From contig OX621234.1 in NCBI GenBank assembly GCA_951640165.1, positions 8,933,001 through 8,997,000 on the forward strand: DNA of 64,000 nt. Reading direction: 5' to 3'. Positions within the stretch are counted from its first letter, which is position 1; each line of letters opens with the position of its first letter. The notes under the pieces were generated by a model. It did no database searches. It was not told the DNA's origin and was given only the letters and a program-made list of their open reading frames with translations. Positions 19,204 to 30,890 of the stretch are shown in pieces. Source of the stretch: Pseudoips prasinana. Its lineage: Eukaryota; Arthropoda; Insecta; Lepidoptera; Nolidae. The translations under genes and the position numbers were made by a program.

Positions 19204-19235
19204 AATCCATTCGGTGATATTACATGGTATGACGG

Positions 19236-19340
19236 ACAGATATCAGGCTGATGATATGAATCCTTCAAATCATCAGCCTGATATCGTCCACTCTTGGACG
19301 TAGGCCTCCCCCAAAGGGATAAGGTTGCCATTTGGACGGT
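19236..19340. repeat. LINE-tail-like repeat with small hairpin
   Basis: ATCAGGCTGATGAT and ATCATCAGCCTGAT pair around ~14 bases, followed by GTAGGCCTCCCCCAAAGGG, like the antisense tails of Lepidopteran LINEs (CCACTGCTGGAC..AGGCCTCCCCCAA). Confidence 0.4.
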
Positions 19341-19387
19341 TTGCCTAAGGTCACTACGTTTGGCATGCGAGTTGCCGGTGGTAGCTA

Positions 19388-19529
19388 GTGCAGACGCCAG
19401 CACGTCAAGCTACGCCAAACTGTCAAATTTCCACAGTTGAAAGTAATCCTTATGCTTATATGATAAAGTTGAAAATCTATAAAAGAAAATTGACAGATTG
19501 GGGTAGCTGGATGTGCTAGCGTCTGTACA
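19388..19529. mobile_element. Short inverted-terminal element (family D)
   Basis: Left end CAGACGCCAGCACGTCAAGC and right end TGGATGTGCTAGCGTCTGTA. ACTGTCAAATTT and TTGACAGATTGGGGTAGC mark the inner arms. About 142 bp and non-coding. It sits between two family E elements. Confidence 0.7.
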
Positions 19530-19581
19530 CAGGAGGCGCTGCTGCCCGACTACCTGCTGTTTTCCTTAGTCGCCTTCTACG

Positions 19582-19710
19582 GTACACACGGTTACATATC
19601 CAAGCTATAAATTTCTAGTATAAGCTGACCTCTCATTGTATGGAAATCCTATACTATGCGGGATCAGCTTATACTGGAAATGTATAGCTTGATGTGTAGC
19701 CATGTGTACC
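19582..19710. mobile_element. Palindromic short element (family E), copy 3
   Basis: The most complete ends: GGTACACACGGTTAC at the left and GTAGCCATGTGTACC at the right; centre TGGAAATCCTATACTATGCG. About 129 bp. Confidence 0.75.
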
Positions 19711-20745
19711 ACGGAAATATATGGGGTGGCACTGATATTCTTTGCAGGCCGAAAATACTAATAGATGTAAGATTATTATTATAAAATAATGACTTCTTAT
19801 TATCTGAATGCATAATGTGTAAAGATGGAATGATGACTTATACCGGCTGCTGGCGGTGTTCTAGCATGATCTGAGCAAAGCAATTGTTCTGGGCTTGCAG
19901 CAGATGCGTGACTGTATCTCGCCAATTTCGAAGTTAACTCCTTTTCACACGTAAATAGATAAATGTCTTATAACATGAATGTCTCGGAGAGTGTCAAGTT
20001 AAATGGTGCTATGTGTATATAATCACTATTTGCACTTTAATCAGAATTTACACGAAACATTTTCAACCTAATACTATGTACCTGTAATCACCCTTATTCG
20101 AGTTATTCACAATTCAAACAATCTAAATAATTCACGTCGTTTTATATAAATATATACAGTACATTAATTTTTATATAAAACTAATAATTATGATATAATT
20201 TGTAAAACATGTTTAAGTAACATATTGAATAGGATGTATTTTTAAGTTAGTTGTAATGTTAAGAGTGTATACCAAAAATAACAAAGAGTAGAAGTTATGT
20301 AATTTTAAGATCACATGTTTTAAGTTAATTATTAGTAGAATATGTTTAATATATTTATACTATTTAAGTTACAGGGTCGTTTTCACGTAAAATTGTGGAG
20401 TGCGTTTTGGACTTTTTGTGCTTGTGGTGGAACTTTAAGACTTTGGTTCATGACGTATGGAGTGGAGTATTTGACTTGAAAGTTTCCTGACGATTTATTG
20501 ATATTGCGGGTGTACCAGGGTATATTGGCACCATGTTCAAACTATAAACAGATTTTACCTTTGATGTATTAGGATTTATATTGACATTCTGAGCTAGCTA
20601 TTGCGATTTTAAACTGGAAATGAACTGGAATGAATGGAACATTTCTACTCCCAAAATACATAGAGTAACAATTCAGCAGTTGTGACACACCTATGTTGTT
20701 AAGAAAAAAGGAATACCTTATCCATTATATAGCTAAAATTCTTAG
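19711..20745. other. Intergenic, nothing recognised
   Basis: AT-rich; no repeat with a second copy in the window and no coding-like frame. Confidence 0.35.
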
Positions 20746-20785
20746 GTACAGACGCCAGCACATCCAGCTTCCACAATCTGTCAAT
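20746..20785 (+). mobile_element. One end of a family D element
   Basis: GTACAGACGCCAGCACATCC, then AGCTTCCACAATCTGTCAA. The opposite end is missing; the next base starts a different hairpin. Confidence 0.6.
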
Positions 20786-20880
20786 AGAAAGTACTAGCGT
20801 TTCTCGCGCGCGTTATCTATACTCTTACCTTACGGGTAAGAGTATAGAGGACGCGCTCGAGAAACGTTAGTACTTTCTAT
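20784..20880. repeat. Hairpin of 97 bases
   Basis: ATAGAAAGTACTAGCGTTTC at the left pairs with the stretch ending GTTAGTACTTTCTAT at the right, and TATACTCTTACC with GGTAAGAGTATA near the loop. Only a few mismatches. It directly follows the truncated family D end. Confidence 0.8.
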
Positions 20881-22581
20881 CGAGCTATTCCTGATTACTG
20901 AGAAATGCGTGTATACTGTTTTAGTATACAAAGCAGGTACATTTGAATGGAAACGGCCCTAAACAATCTGAATATTCACCGGTTTTCGTCTTCCACGCTA
21001 AAGCAAATGTCACTCTTAATTAGAATATTGTTCACCAATATTAGTTTATTTTACTCGTGTCTTTAATACTATGTTTATATTAACCGGGTTCATATTAATA
21101 TCGGTTTTGTATTTACGGTGGCACGCACAGATATAGGCTTCAAACCAACCACGGTTTTCTTTTTATATAGGGCAGAGTGATCTATTAAAGTCAACCCATG
21201 AAATCTCATTCAAACATTCCTCTTATTTATTTAGGAACCAATTATATTTACTTATATTTTTTTGTTTATGCAAATAATCAGCTTCGGGGAACAAAAACGT
21301 ATTTTTATTAACCAACTCCAAAAATGGAAGAGGAGGTCCTTAATTTGGCTGTATTTTTCAATACTGATATATTATGTATTTCTTAGTTATTTGTATTACG
21401 ATTTATTCGTTATGCAACTTTGCGAAGAAAGGTTGAAGTTCGAATAATCTCGAATTAAATATATAAATATAGTATCTTAGTATTTTATATTTGATTGATA
21501 GAATTGCACTGGTTATAGTTTATACATACATAGACTCACGCCTGTTTTCCAGAGGGGTAGGCAGAGCCAACGGATTTCCATTTGTCACGTTTAATATACA
21601 ACATGTAACTTAATTAACGCCCATCCTGAAAATAGATTGTTCAGAATCGTTTACTGAATTGATTTATAACATTTTTAATATAGGTAATTTTTGATTCCAA
21701 AATAATTTAAACTACGAAAATTATTGCCATATTAACCCTGTACAGTCAAAATAAATTGAAATGGACCGTAAGTCAAAGTAATAAGATTTAAAAATTGCAG
21801 TTTTATTTGTATTCATACAAATTCCATCATTCAATACAAAATAAAGAAAAATAAACTTTATCCCAAGAAACGAATTTAGTAAATATCAATGCATATACAT
21901 GTTAAATTAAAAATTCAGTGTGTTTATTATGATTACATTTAATATTCTAATTGGGGTGTTTGAGGGTGTGCGTTAATTAAGTTACATGTTGTATATAGTT
22001 ATATTTGATTTTAAATTTGACTATATATTTATTAGTCTTTAAGGTTATATTATTTAGTCTGTATATTATTGAAAACAAAAATAATCTACTTACCCTTTAC
22101 TAACTTTCAACTTTAGTATTGATTAATTCGCCAGATTCGATGGGTTCGTAAAGACATAGTTGGTCCATTCCTAATACAATTGCAAGCTATCATGCATAAT
22201 AATATTATATGTATATCTATCTATATACATAATTACAAAACCGTGTGTCATTAAAAACTAGAATTAAATTAAGTGATTTATTGTTTAGTACTATTTTATT
22301 GTTAGGAGGCTGGCGACACCATTAAATGATACTCCACGTTATTTCGACTAATTATATATTTATTAATGAAATACATATTTTGAGCCCCAAACTACACATT
22401 TTCTTTGGTCAAAATGTAAAGATAAAATCTCGAAGATCTTACTATATTTCAAATTATGTATATTAACTCAATTTCGTTTATGTATTACATTTTAATAATA
22501 TTACCTTCTGCTTTATTGCCTATTATAATTAGATGCGTGAATGCATAAAGGCCCGTACATATATTTATTTAATTATTTATC
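20881..22581. other. Intergenic, mostly nothing recognised
   Basis: AT-rich. The only recognised piece is a short antisense RTE-like tail at 21524-21586 (GACTCACGCCTGTTTTCCAG). Confidence 0.35.
21524..21586 (-). mobile_element. Short RTE-like LINE tail
   Basis: ACTCACGCCTGTTTTCCAGA, GGGTAGGCAGAGCCAACGG and ATTTCCATTTGT are the complement of the tail at 13445-13500. Confidence 0.5.
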
Positions 22582-22748
22582 TACTATATAAAAATAAGTC
22601 GGGTTTTCCTTCCTGGCGCTATAACTCCAGAACGCACGAACCGATTTCCACGGTTTTGCATTCGGTGGAAAGGTCTCGGGCTCCGTGAGGTTTATAGCAA
22701 AGAAAATTTATAAAATTTAACGCGGGTAACACCGCGGGGCACAGCTAG
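22582..22748 (+). mobile_element. Helitron-like short element
   Basis: Begins CTACTATATAAAAATAAGTC and ends with ACGCGGGTAACACCGCGG followed by GGCACAGCTAG. The middle (TCGGTGGAAAGGTCTCGGGC) differs from the other copies, so this is a separate subfamily sharing the 3' end. Confidence 0.6.
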
Positions 22749-25700
22749 TTTCTCTATATAACTTTGCCTCCTACACGCATTGTAAAAGTCGAACAAAAAT
22801 CCAGAATAGTGCCATTTGCTACGTAGTACCAAAAACTATATGTCACAAACATATTTGTAAATGTTATACTGTATACGGGTAAAAGAGATCGTTTCAGCTG
22901 CGCTATTGGATACATTGTATGCTAATGTTGTTAATATCCGTTATTTTGGTACATACCTACTATTATTGCACGATTTTGCATAAAAACAAAGCATATGTTA
23001 TTATTGTAACGAGTTTTGTAAAAAAAAATATTGAGTACGTATTATTCGTACTTATTGTCACGAAACTAAATTTACATCTCTTTTATTTTATTTTATGAAA
23101 TCTCATATTAATAAGATTTTTTTTTATGTTTAAGTTTATGTCAATACGAGTAAAATCTGCTGCGCGATAAAATAACCTCTGAAGTTCGAACGGCAAAAAT
23201 TTGAAACAAGTTCGAAATTATTGAGACGCCGGGGAACACCGAGCTAAACTCTAAAGTCAATGAGTTCGTTTGAAAATATGTAGAACGTAACTATACTACA
23301 TAATTATACACCTTCAAAGTGCTTTTTGTTATATGTGTCGAAAAAGGTGTTTATAGCATTGTACCATAAGTTCTATAATTAAGCTATAAATTCCAATACA
23401 CCAATCAATCGTACATCTGAGTCTAGTTGAACCGACCGGCCGTACAGTTCCCAACACTTTCTAATAGTGTACAATAGTTCTAGAAAATGGCAATAGATGT
23501 CGTTGTCTTCAATTAAAACACAACTGTATTATGCGGGTGAGTCAGACTGGCGCCGAACCGGTTCACTGTGCACAATTTTGTAAAAATGAAAGTAACTGTT
23601 GTACGTACTTCAGACGGCCCGTATTATTATCGCCATAATGACGCATGATCAACAACATTACGTACATTGTTAGAGCTGTTCAATCGGAAATATTAGATTT
23701 CATGTTTATCTACTAGCATTCCATGTTCAAATTATTACCTATTCATATTTTTATATATTTTTTTGAATGATAAACAACGAAATTTATCTTTTCTTTTCAT
23801 ATATTTTTTTTATATTTTGTATTAACTAAGATTTAATAATCGGAAAGGGTATATTATAAGATTTAGAGAGTAAAAGAATGTTAAGTCGAATGAATTAGTC
23901 ATGACAGTGTGTTCAATGTGTTCGACGACTACATAACGGTTTTTTAAAAGCTGTATATGTGGTTTGTGCCATCATACTAACAAAAATTGTATGAAATAAA
24001 TTAGTAAGTACTATAATGTATACTCACATATTGTTGTATGGCCTTGGAAGTTGATCGACGATTATCGGATCGATAAACAATTTGCTCTTGTACTACTTTA
24101 TATATAGTTGTTTAATTGCTACTTTTTATTTATAATTAAATGGACTTTGGCGATAACGCATCATTACTAGTGGAATACAGTATATATGCTGTTTGTAATT
24201 TAGTGGAATAGTGAACATATTAATATTACTAATGCTATGATTATTCTTAATATTTAAATTTTCTACATTACATGAAATTAATTGGAAAAATTAGGGCACC
24301 GCGTGCCCTAAATATGAATTCAAGCCTAAAGTCGGGCCGGTAGAAGAATAGTTTCCTAGCAGGTATTGATCGGATGGACTACGTAACTTTGAAATTACGT
24401 AGAATTTACTTTTTTAATAATTAATATTATTTTATTTTTTTTCATAAGTCCTACTGGCAAATATGGAATTAATTTGAAAACTATATTATTATGTCAATTG
24501 ACAGCAAATATTATTTTTCGATAAATTTAATGATAAATGTATAGGAACTAACAGACGCTTCATAACAATTTTTCAGCGGCTGGGCTTTAGTTTGTCAGTT
24601 TAGTCCATCTTACGTCAAATTGTTGAAGTCTGACGTAAACTATATTGAAATGACAGAAGAGAATGTGGGTCAGTCGCCGACACGTCAGTGGCTATACTTG
24701 CTTTACAGAAAACGCCCTTATGTTACTTAATATAAAGACGCTATTAGGATTGATGTCTTTCCACCGACGTAGTGTATACAAAGTGAAACTATTTCATTAC
24801 AATTTTTATTAGTTTTTGGTCGTAAGAGCATGTTTGACTTTATTGATGTACCTAGTTATAATTTTAAGGTTAATTGTTTAAATTTTAATATATTATAAAC
24901 TGTTAACTAAAGTATTGTACCTATTAACGGAAATAAAATTTTATTAGTATTCAAATGGTATTATTTATTTTTACATTACTTATTATGCTAAATCTTTTTA
25001 ATGGAACAATTCTCTACATATTAAGTCAATATAATCATACTTATGTATATTCAACCATTTTATAATTACGATGTCAATATACCTATAGGTTTTTCCCGTG
25101 GTGGTTGGATAACCTCTTGTCAGATAGCTACCAGAAATATCGTGGGATTTCAAACCCTGTTACTAAGACACGCAAGTGTTTGTTACACCAAGTGACCGAT
25201 TATATTTGACTTCCTGTAGCGATTGTTATAGGTGTTTTCATTACAACTAGAACCGACTGCTTATCGTGCACTCTAAGACACGGAAGTCAGGCCCCGAAAG
25301 TAATCTAGGCTATTAATTGCTACGAATAGTTCGGGGTTGAAATCGAATCCGCAACCTCCTGTGCGGAATAAGGCTGGACCCGATGGCTTACGCCGCGCTG
25401 GTGCGGTGGGACGCAGGGTGCAGGATTTACCTACTTACGCCTATCTGATTTTTAGAATCCCACGTATCCACCACGTAGAATTCCAGAAACAGGTAAGCCC
25501 AGTTAGTTTATTTTTCTCAATAAACATTAAAGTGGGTTAGTGCCTAGGTACATGTAGTTAATTCAAATTGTGTAGCCGCGTTGTTTTCATGAATCTCTTA
25601 AATAATATCTGCCGATCTGCCCTATTCGGAAGGCAACACTAATACTTAATAATATTATTTGAGATAATTTTAAGTCTGAAAGACAGTACCGACCAATAGT

Positions 25701-25953
25701 GGAGTAAATGGGCGTACAAAGTTCACGCCAAAGAGAATAACAAACTACTTTATACTTACTGGCGACATTTCTAAAGCAAAAAAGATAATAATTATGAATT
25801 ACCTTCAGCAAAATCCCTCCAACGAATCGGCGCGCTCATCAGTCGGCATACGTTTGCACGGTCGCAGAAGTGGTTCGGCAAACATTTTACTGAAAACAAT
25901 ATCAAATTAGTTTCGTGGCTATTTTAATTATTATTGGAATAAATGTGTAAATA
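22749..25953. other. Intergenic, nothing recognised
   Basis: About 3.2 kb of AT-rich DNA with no repeat copied elsewhere in the window. A more GC-rich open stretch at 25337-25540 matches no family I know. Confidence 0.35.
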
Positions 25954-26005
25954 AAATTGCTTTCTTATTCACATTACTGTAGTAATGTGAATAAGAAAGC
26001 AATTT
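25954..26005. repeat. Perfect palindrome, 25-bp arms, two-base centre
   Basis: 25954-25978 and 25981-26005 are exact reverse complements (AAATTGCTTTCTTATTCACA at the outer left). The two-base centre is too tight for a normal RNA loop. Confidence 0.85.
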
Positions 26006-26937
26006 AATTTAATAATGTATATTAAAACATACGAGCTATTATTATGTAGTACCTACCTATATAAAATGCGAATATATGAATTTACTATCTAAGTTCCTGT
26101 TAATTTAATTCAGAATAGAAAATATTGTGTTTTAATTACTATTGTCGTGTGAAACATGTGTAATAAAATGTTAGATAATAAAACAATAGACCAACGCAAA
26201 TTGAAGTTATTTGAAGATTTCATTTATATGAAGTCATCTTAATTTATAACATTGTTAGAATATGCTAAAAATATCAACTGATGAGTTATTTGATGCTTGT
26301 ATTCAGAGATTGAGAGGCTTTCACAGTTTCCAAATGTATATTTTACCTTTTATAACCGGTCGGACTGTTTATTCCGGAAGGTCAAATTTTTTGGGCTTTT
26401 TACAATATTTTATTTTTGTTTTTAAAGTCTGATAATTATCAGTTTTTTTTTTTATTTAATAGTATTTATTTATTAGTACAAGTGATTCGAAAACCGCGTA
26501 TCTAAGAATTTGCGTAAAACGGGTAAGCGTAAGTCGGGGTAATACTGTTACATAGTTTTAATAGATAAACAGGTGTTTATTACATAGAGCACTTTATGAG
26601 TGAACGTGGTTTGTTATATTCTCTTTGACCATGTACTCAACAAGGATGAAATGCGCAGATGCTTAGATTTCGAATTAACTAGATACTCACAGATACCAAG
26701 AACTAATTTTGTTTATTTTTGTATTACTTAATTTTGGAATTATTTATATAGTATTTTTCAATATATAGTTACTATTAAGGAAATGAATAATAATGCCTAT
26801 GGCAATGCGGAGAGGTCTAAGGCTTCACTTTGGAAAGACACATAAAAGAAGTAATATTCTCCTTGGATTTAGCAACCCAACAACCATCAGCTAAACGTCG
26901 ACCCAAAATTTAATCATATTTCAAAAATTCCATTCCA
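26006..26937. other. Intergenic, nothing recognised
   Basis: AT-rich; no coding-like frame or repeat match. Confidence 0.35.
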
Positions 26938-28260
26938 GTTCTCAAATCCCGAGGCGCTGGGCCAGTAGTAGCCAGATACTTAACACAGTGTCTCCGCGTC
27001 GTTGTCAGGGACAACACTACGCTTGCTTGGGAACAGTTGCTCACCTTCCCCTATAGGATTTTACTTGGGATTCTAAAATTACTCTCACGGCCTACATTAA
27101 GGGAAATTGTAATAGCCCAATTTATCAAACTGAAAAGGTTTCCACCCCCTTTCCTAAATCATCAGGTAGAAACCCTTTTTGTCACGTAGAATACAAATTA
27201 AGCGACAGTGACATCGGAGGATCCGCCCGATTTCTATTTAGTAGCGACGTGGTCACACCTTACTCACCCGTGACTCTTACTGCGTTAAATAGCAAGCACT
27301 CCACCATTTCTGATGACCTTACCTATCTCCCCCCTCCCGATGATACTCACCATCTTACTTTGACATATCACGAGGTAATTGTGGCCGTTGTTTCCATCCA
27401 CAAGGGTTCCACCGGTGGACTAGATGGCTTAATTCCCCAGCCCTTAAAAGATCGCACAAGTTCTAGTGCTGGGGATGCCGGCGAGACTTTGCTGACGGAG
27501 TTGACGGCTCTAATCAACCTAATGCTCTGCGGATATGTGAACTAGGCAGTCATCGATGTCTTGTACGGGGCGAATTTATGCACTCTGAACAAGAGGGATG
27601 GCGGCAGCCAAAATTTGCTATAAATTCTATAAAGAAAAGCTCACTGATTTTTTGCAGCACTTCCAGCTGGGCTTTGGTTCCAGAAGGGGCTGTGAGGCTA
27701 CCGTGCACTCTGTGTCAGCATATTTGGGTGGCACCGTAGGTGAGGTCCCCGTAAAAGTAGATGAACAAAATGCTATAGGTCAATAGGGACGCTTTGTTGG
27801 CAGAAGAAAAATAAATAAATACCCAACATTTTTAGTTTTCTATGGCAGAGGTACCGAAAATCGTCTAAATTAATTTAAGGCCATTTATTGGAATCTGCTG
27901 TTGGTTGTCAACAAGGCGACCCTCTTGGGCCAGTCTAGTAAACTAACCTATCATTAGTCACCTAAATTCAAAATTTAATTTATGGTATATAGACGACGAA
28001 ATCGTTTTGGACGATTTCCTTATCATTCAAAATGAATTTAAAACACTTGGCTTGACCTTAAATTCTGCCAAATGTGAAATGTTTCTTTCGGATCAAAAAA
28101 ACAAAATTGACAATCTTCGAAATTTTTTGCCATAGCCCCGAACATTAAATTGATTCCGTGGAGGAGCAGGGGAGGGAGGGTAAGCAATGTAAGCGCCGGT
28201 CTTGAAAAATTGTAAGCTGGAATAAACATGTAAGTGACAGTAACAGGAAGGCTATGGCTT
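26938..28260 (+). mobile_element. Decayed non-LTR retrotransposon, reverse-transcriptase part
   Basis: In shifting + frames: LSDSDIGGSARFLFSSDVVT (~27198), HKGSTGGLDGLIPQPLKD (~27400), LQHFQLGFGSRRGCEATVHS (~27650), the catalytic-region remnant GCQQGDPLGPV (~27905) and YIDDEIVLDDF (~27990), where a YxDD box is expected. Many stops and frameshifts. Order and spacing fit a non-LTR reverse transcriptase; the clade is not fixed. The rest of the same element appears at 30436 and 30891. Confidence 0.7.
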
Positions 28261-28389
28261 GTTTTCAGGAGTGGTTGCCATACGGGTGTCCTACTACTGG
28301 TAACATCTATAGATATAGATAAATATGTGCGAAAGTAAAAATATATTTAAGTCATGTCTTAAGAGGTGTTAAAATAATCAAGAACAACT

Positions 28390-28672
28390 AAAACCAGCCA
28401 AGTGCGAGTCGGACTCGCCCATGAAGGGTTCCGTAGCAGGAAGTATTTTAGTTGATTAAATGAAAGATAAATTACAGTTTACAGTTTATGACGTCTTAAA
28501 AAATAACTACTTACTAGATCTCGTTCAAACTAATTCAGTGAAAGTTTGCATATTTTTTTTTTAGTTTTATCATTCTCTTATTTTAGAAGTTACGGGGAGG
28601 GGGGGGGGGGGGGGGAACTCATATTACCACTTTGCAAGTGTCTTTGCCATTTGGCTACGGAACCCTAAAAAA
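28390..28672 (+). repeat. Dispersed repeat (family G) with G17 run
   Basis: CCAGCCAAGTGCGAGTCGGA at the start and CTACGGAACCCTAAAAA at the end. It holds an unbroken run of 17 G at 28599-28615 preceded by GGGGA. It lies at the left edge of the second retrotransposon. Confidence 0.65.
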
Positions 28673-28674
28673 TG

Positions 28675-30435
28675 TATACACTCGTCTCTAAATATAGCAA
28701 GAAGGACTTCGAGATTTTTGAAAAATAAGAATCACCTGAAAATTCATCCTGGAATTCCTGTGTGTGTTGATGGCACTAATAATCCAAAACATATTCCAGA
28801 CAAAATTAAAAACAGTTTTATTGTTAGGTCACCGTGGGGCCCATCTCGCATCTGGAATCGATTTCGGGCGGGGTGAGTGGGGAATGTGTGAATACCAGGA
28901 TAAACGCTAACCATAACGCGATGTTCGTAATGCAGTAAAATGTATTCCAAAAGGCAAATCTCCTGGACACAATGGGTTGAGCGTGGAACATATACAGTAC
29001 ACTGGGCCTCATATATTTCGGACGTTGGCTATGCTATATCGTCTTTGCATATCCCACTAATACCTGCCCGTGGACATGATGAAAACGGTAGTTGTGCCGG
29101 TGGTAAAAAAACCGATCGGGGATGTGTCGGACACTATAGACCAATTTCCCTGGCTACAATAATTATTAAGGTATTTGATAGCATTCTTAAAACAACTGTT
29201 TACGCTTCTATCCTTGACCTTTCGAGAGCGTTTGACATGATCTCATATGACATTTTATAACAGAAGAACTTATCAATATTTTTCAATATTGTTACTTGAA
29301 CCAATAAAATAATATGAAGTGGACGAGCTACTTATCCGATAATTATAGGTTGGCGTGAGGCAAGGGGGTTCAGCTCTTCTTCGCTTTTCAATTTATATAT
29401 GATACGCCACAAAGACGATGTATGCTTCAATCACATTATCTACGCTGACAATAATGTGCTTCTCAATGCCTAGTTCTGTGAGCTCAGGAAGTTACTGTCA
29501 ACGTGCTATGCAGCCAAACATGGAATATCTTATAAAGTCAAAAAGAGTCAGTGCATGGTCTTTTAGGGTGGCCCAAGAAAAGTGGCTGAGATGTCATCTA
29601 TATTACTAAACGGATCCCCGTTGGCTAGGGTTGAGGAGTTTAAATATCTGGGTCATGTAATTACCTCGCTATTTTATACAATTTTTTTAAAATGTAACTA
29701 TGTTATTGTATTCTAGTATTTTATAATGTTTTAGTGTACAATAAAGAGTTATCTTATCTTATGGTACCTCCACCCTGAAAGATGATGCCAACATTGAGCG
29801 GGAACGAAGGACGCTATCGGTCAGAGCGAACATGGTTATGCGTAGGTTTGCACGGTGCTCGACTGAGGTGAAAATAATTCTTTATAGAGCCTATTGCACC
29901 TCTTTGTATGCCTGCAGCCTGTGGATTAACTACACGCGAAAATCGTATGGAGCCTCCAGAGCTCTCGAGTCCAATAATTGGACTATTAAATTATTGAATT
30001 ATTCAATAACGCGTTCAGGGTGCTGGTGAGGCTCCCCCGCTTTTGCAGTGCTTTTACGATGTTCACAGAGGTTCGTGTAGATTGCTTCTTTACAACCATG
30101 CGCAAGCGAGGCACTTCCTTAGTGCGACGCTTGCGAGGGAGCCCCTACAGCAGGCTGGTCGCACTGTATGATAGGCTCGACTGCCCTTATATAAACCACT
30201 GCTGCAAGCTCCACATTGCACGGGGGTAACTTGGCTAAACTCAATTTTCTTAGTAATTATGATTAGTTAATTTTGTTTCTGACTTTTTGTCTTTTTGTAT
30301 TGATTTTATTATTTGTAGTATAGTATGTGTATGTAATTTTAATAATTGGACTGTGAATGTATTTTATGTAATTTATTGAAATAAGTCTTAGTTGTTCGAG
30401 AAATTATGACTTATTATTATTATATTTATTAAAGC
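28675..30435 (+). mobile_element. Second non-LTR retrotransposon, decayed, inside the first
   Basis: Reverse-transcriptase pieces in order: PDKIKNSFIVRSPWGPSR (~28800), IPKGKSPGHNGLSVEHIQY (~28945), GHYRPISLATIIIKVFDSIL (~29125), LDLSRAFDMISYDIL (~29215), GVRQGG (~29355), FKYLGHVIT (~29640), then MRRFARCSTEVKIILYRAYC and a Cys/His-rich tail to ~30228, followed by an AT-rich 3' flank. Several stops; about half of the usual N-terminal part is missing. The first retrotransposon resumes just after it. Confidence 0.7.
29664..29762 (+). mobile_element. Small insert within the retrotransposon
   Basis: Interrupts the peptide FKYLGHVIT...KDDANIERERRT. The ~99 AT-rich bases end AATAAAGAGTTATCTTATCT, which looks like the 3' tip of another LINE. 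Confidence 0.45.
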
Positions 30436-30561
30436 AATAGGTAAGCATTCCCGTCGCCTCCTTGGGTTGCCAAACTTCCAAGAATCCTTTGCACCTTTCA
30501 TTGAAGAAAATATTCAAAATTTTCGTGACACTTCTGATAATCTTTTCCAAATTAATATGTA
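30436..30561 (+). mobile_element. First retrotransposon, middle part
   Basis: The + frame reads KHSRRLLGLPNFQESFAPFI then ENIQNFRDTSDNLFQINM before a Helitron-like element cuts in. It fits the region after the reverse transcriptase of the element begun at 26938. Confidence 0.5.
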
Positions 30562-30890
30562 CTAGCTGTGCCCCGCGGTGTTACCCGCGTTAAATTTTAT
30601 AAATTATCACAGCTCCTCCCCCCTAGGTGATAGGGTGATAATAATATGTAGCCTATGTGTTAACCCGACCTCTTAGTAACATACATGCAAAATTTGAAGT
30701 TAATCCATGCAGCACTTCTTGAGTTTAGCCCGGACATACATACATACATACAGACAAACAGACACACAGACAAAAATTCTAAAAACTATATTTTTGTCTT
30801 CGTTGTGATTGTAGACCACAAACCAAGTATCCTTTTTAAAAAATATTCAATGTACAGTTTGGACTTACCTACGATTTTATTATATGTATA
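30562..30890 (-). mobile_element. Helitron-like element, ~330 bp
   Basis: Opens CTAGCTGTGCCCCGCGGTGT in this strand, with the GC hairpin, then AGCCTATGTGTTAACCCGAC and a (CATA)n/(CAGA)n tract. It ends near ACGATTTTATTATATGTATA. A close relative is at 55864. Confidence 0.6.

Noticed and set aside
25337..25540. Reverse-transcriptase fragment (NKAGPDGL motif)
   Set aside because: A short match without neighbouring motifs; probably chance.
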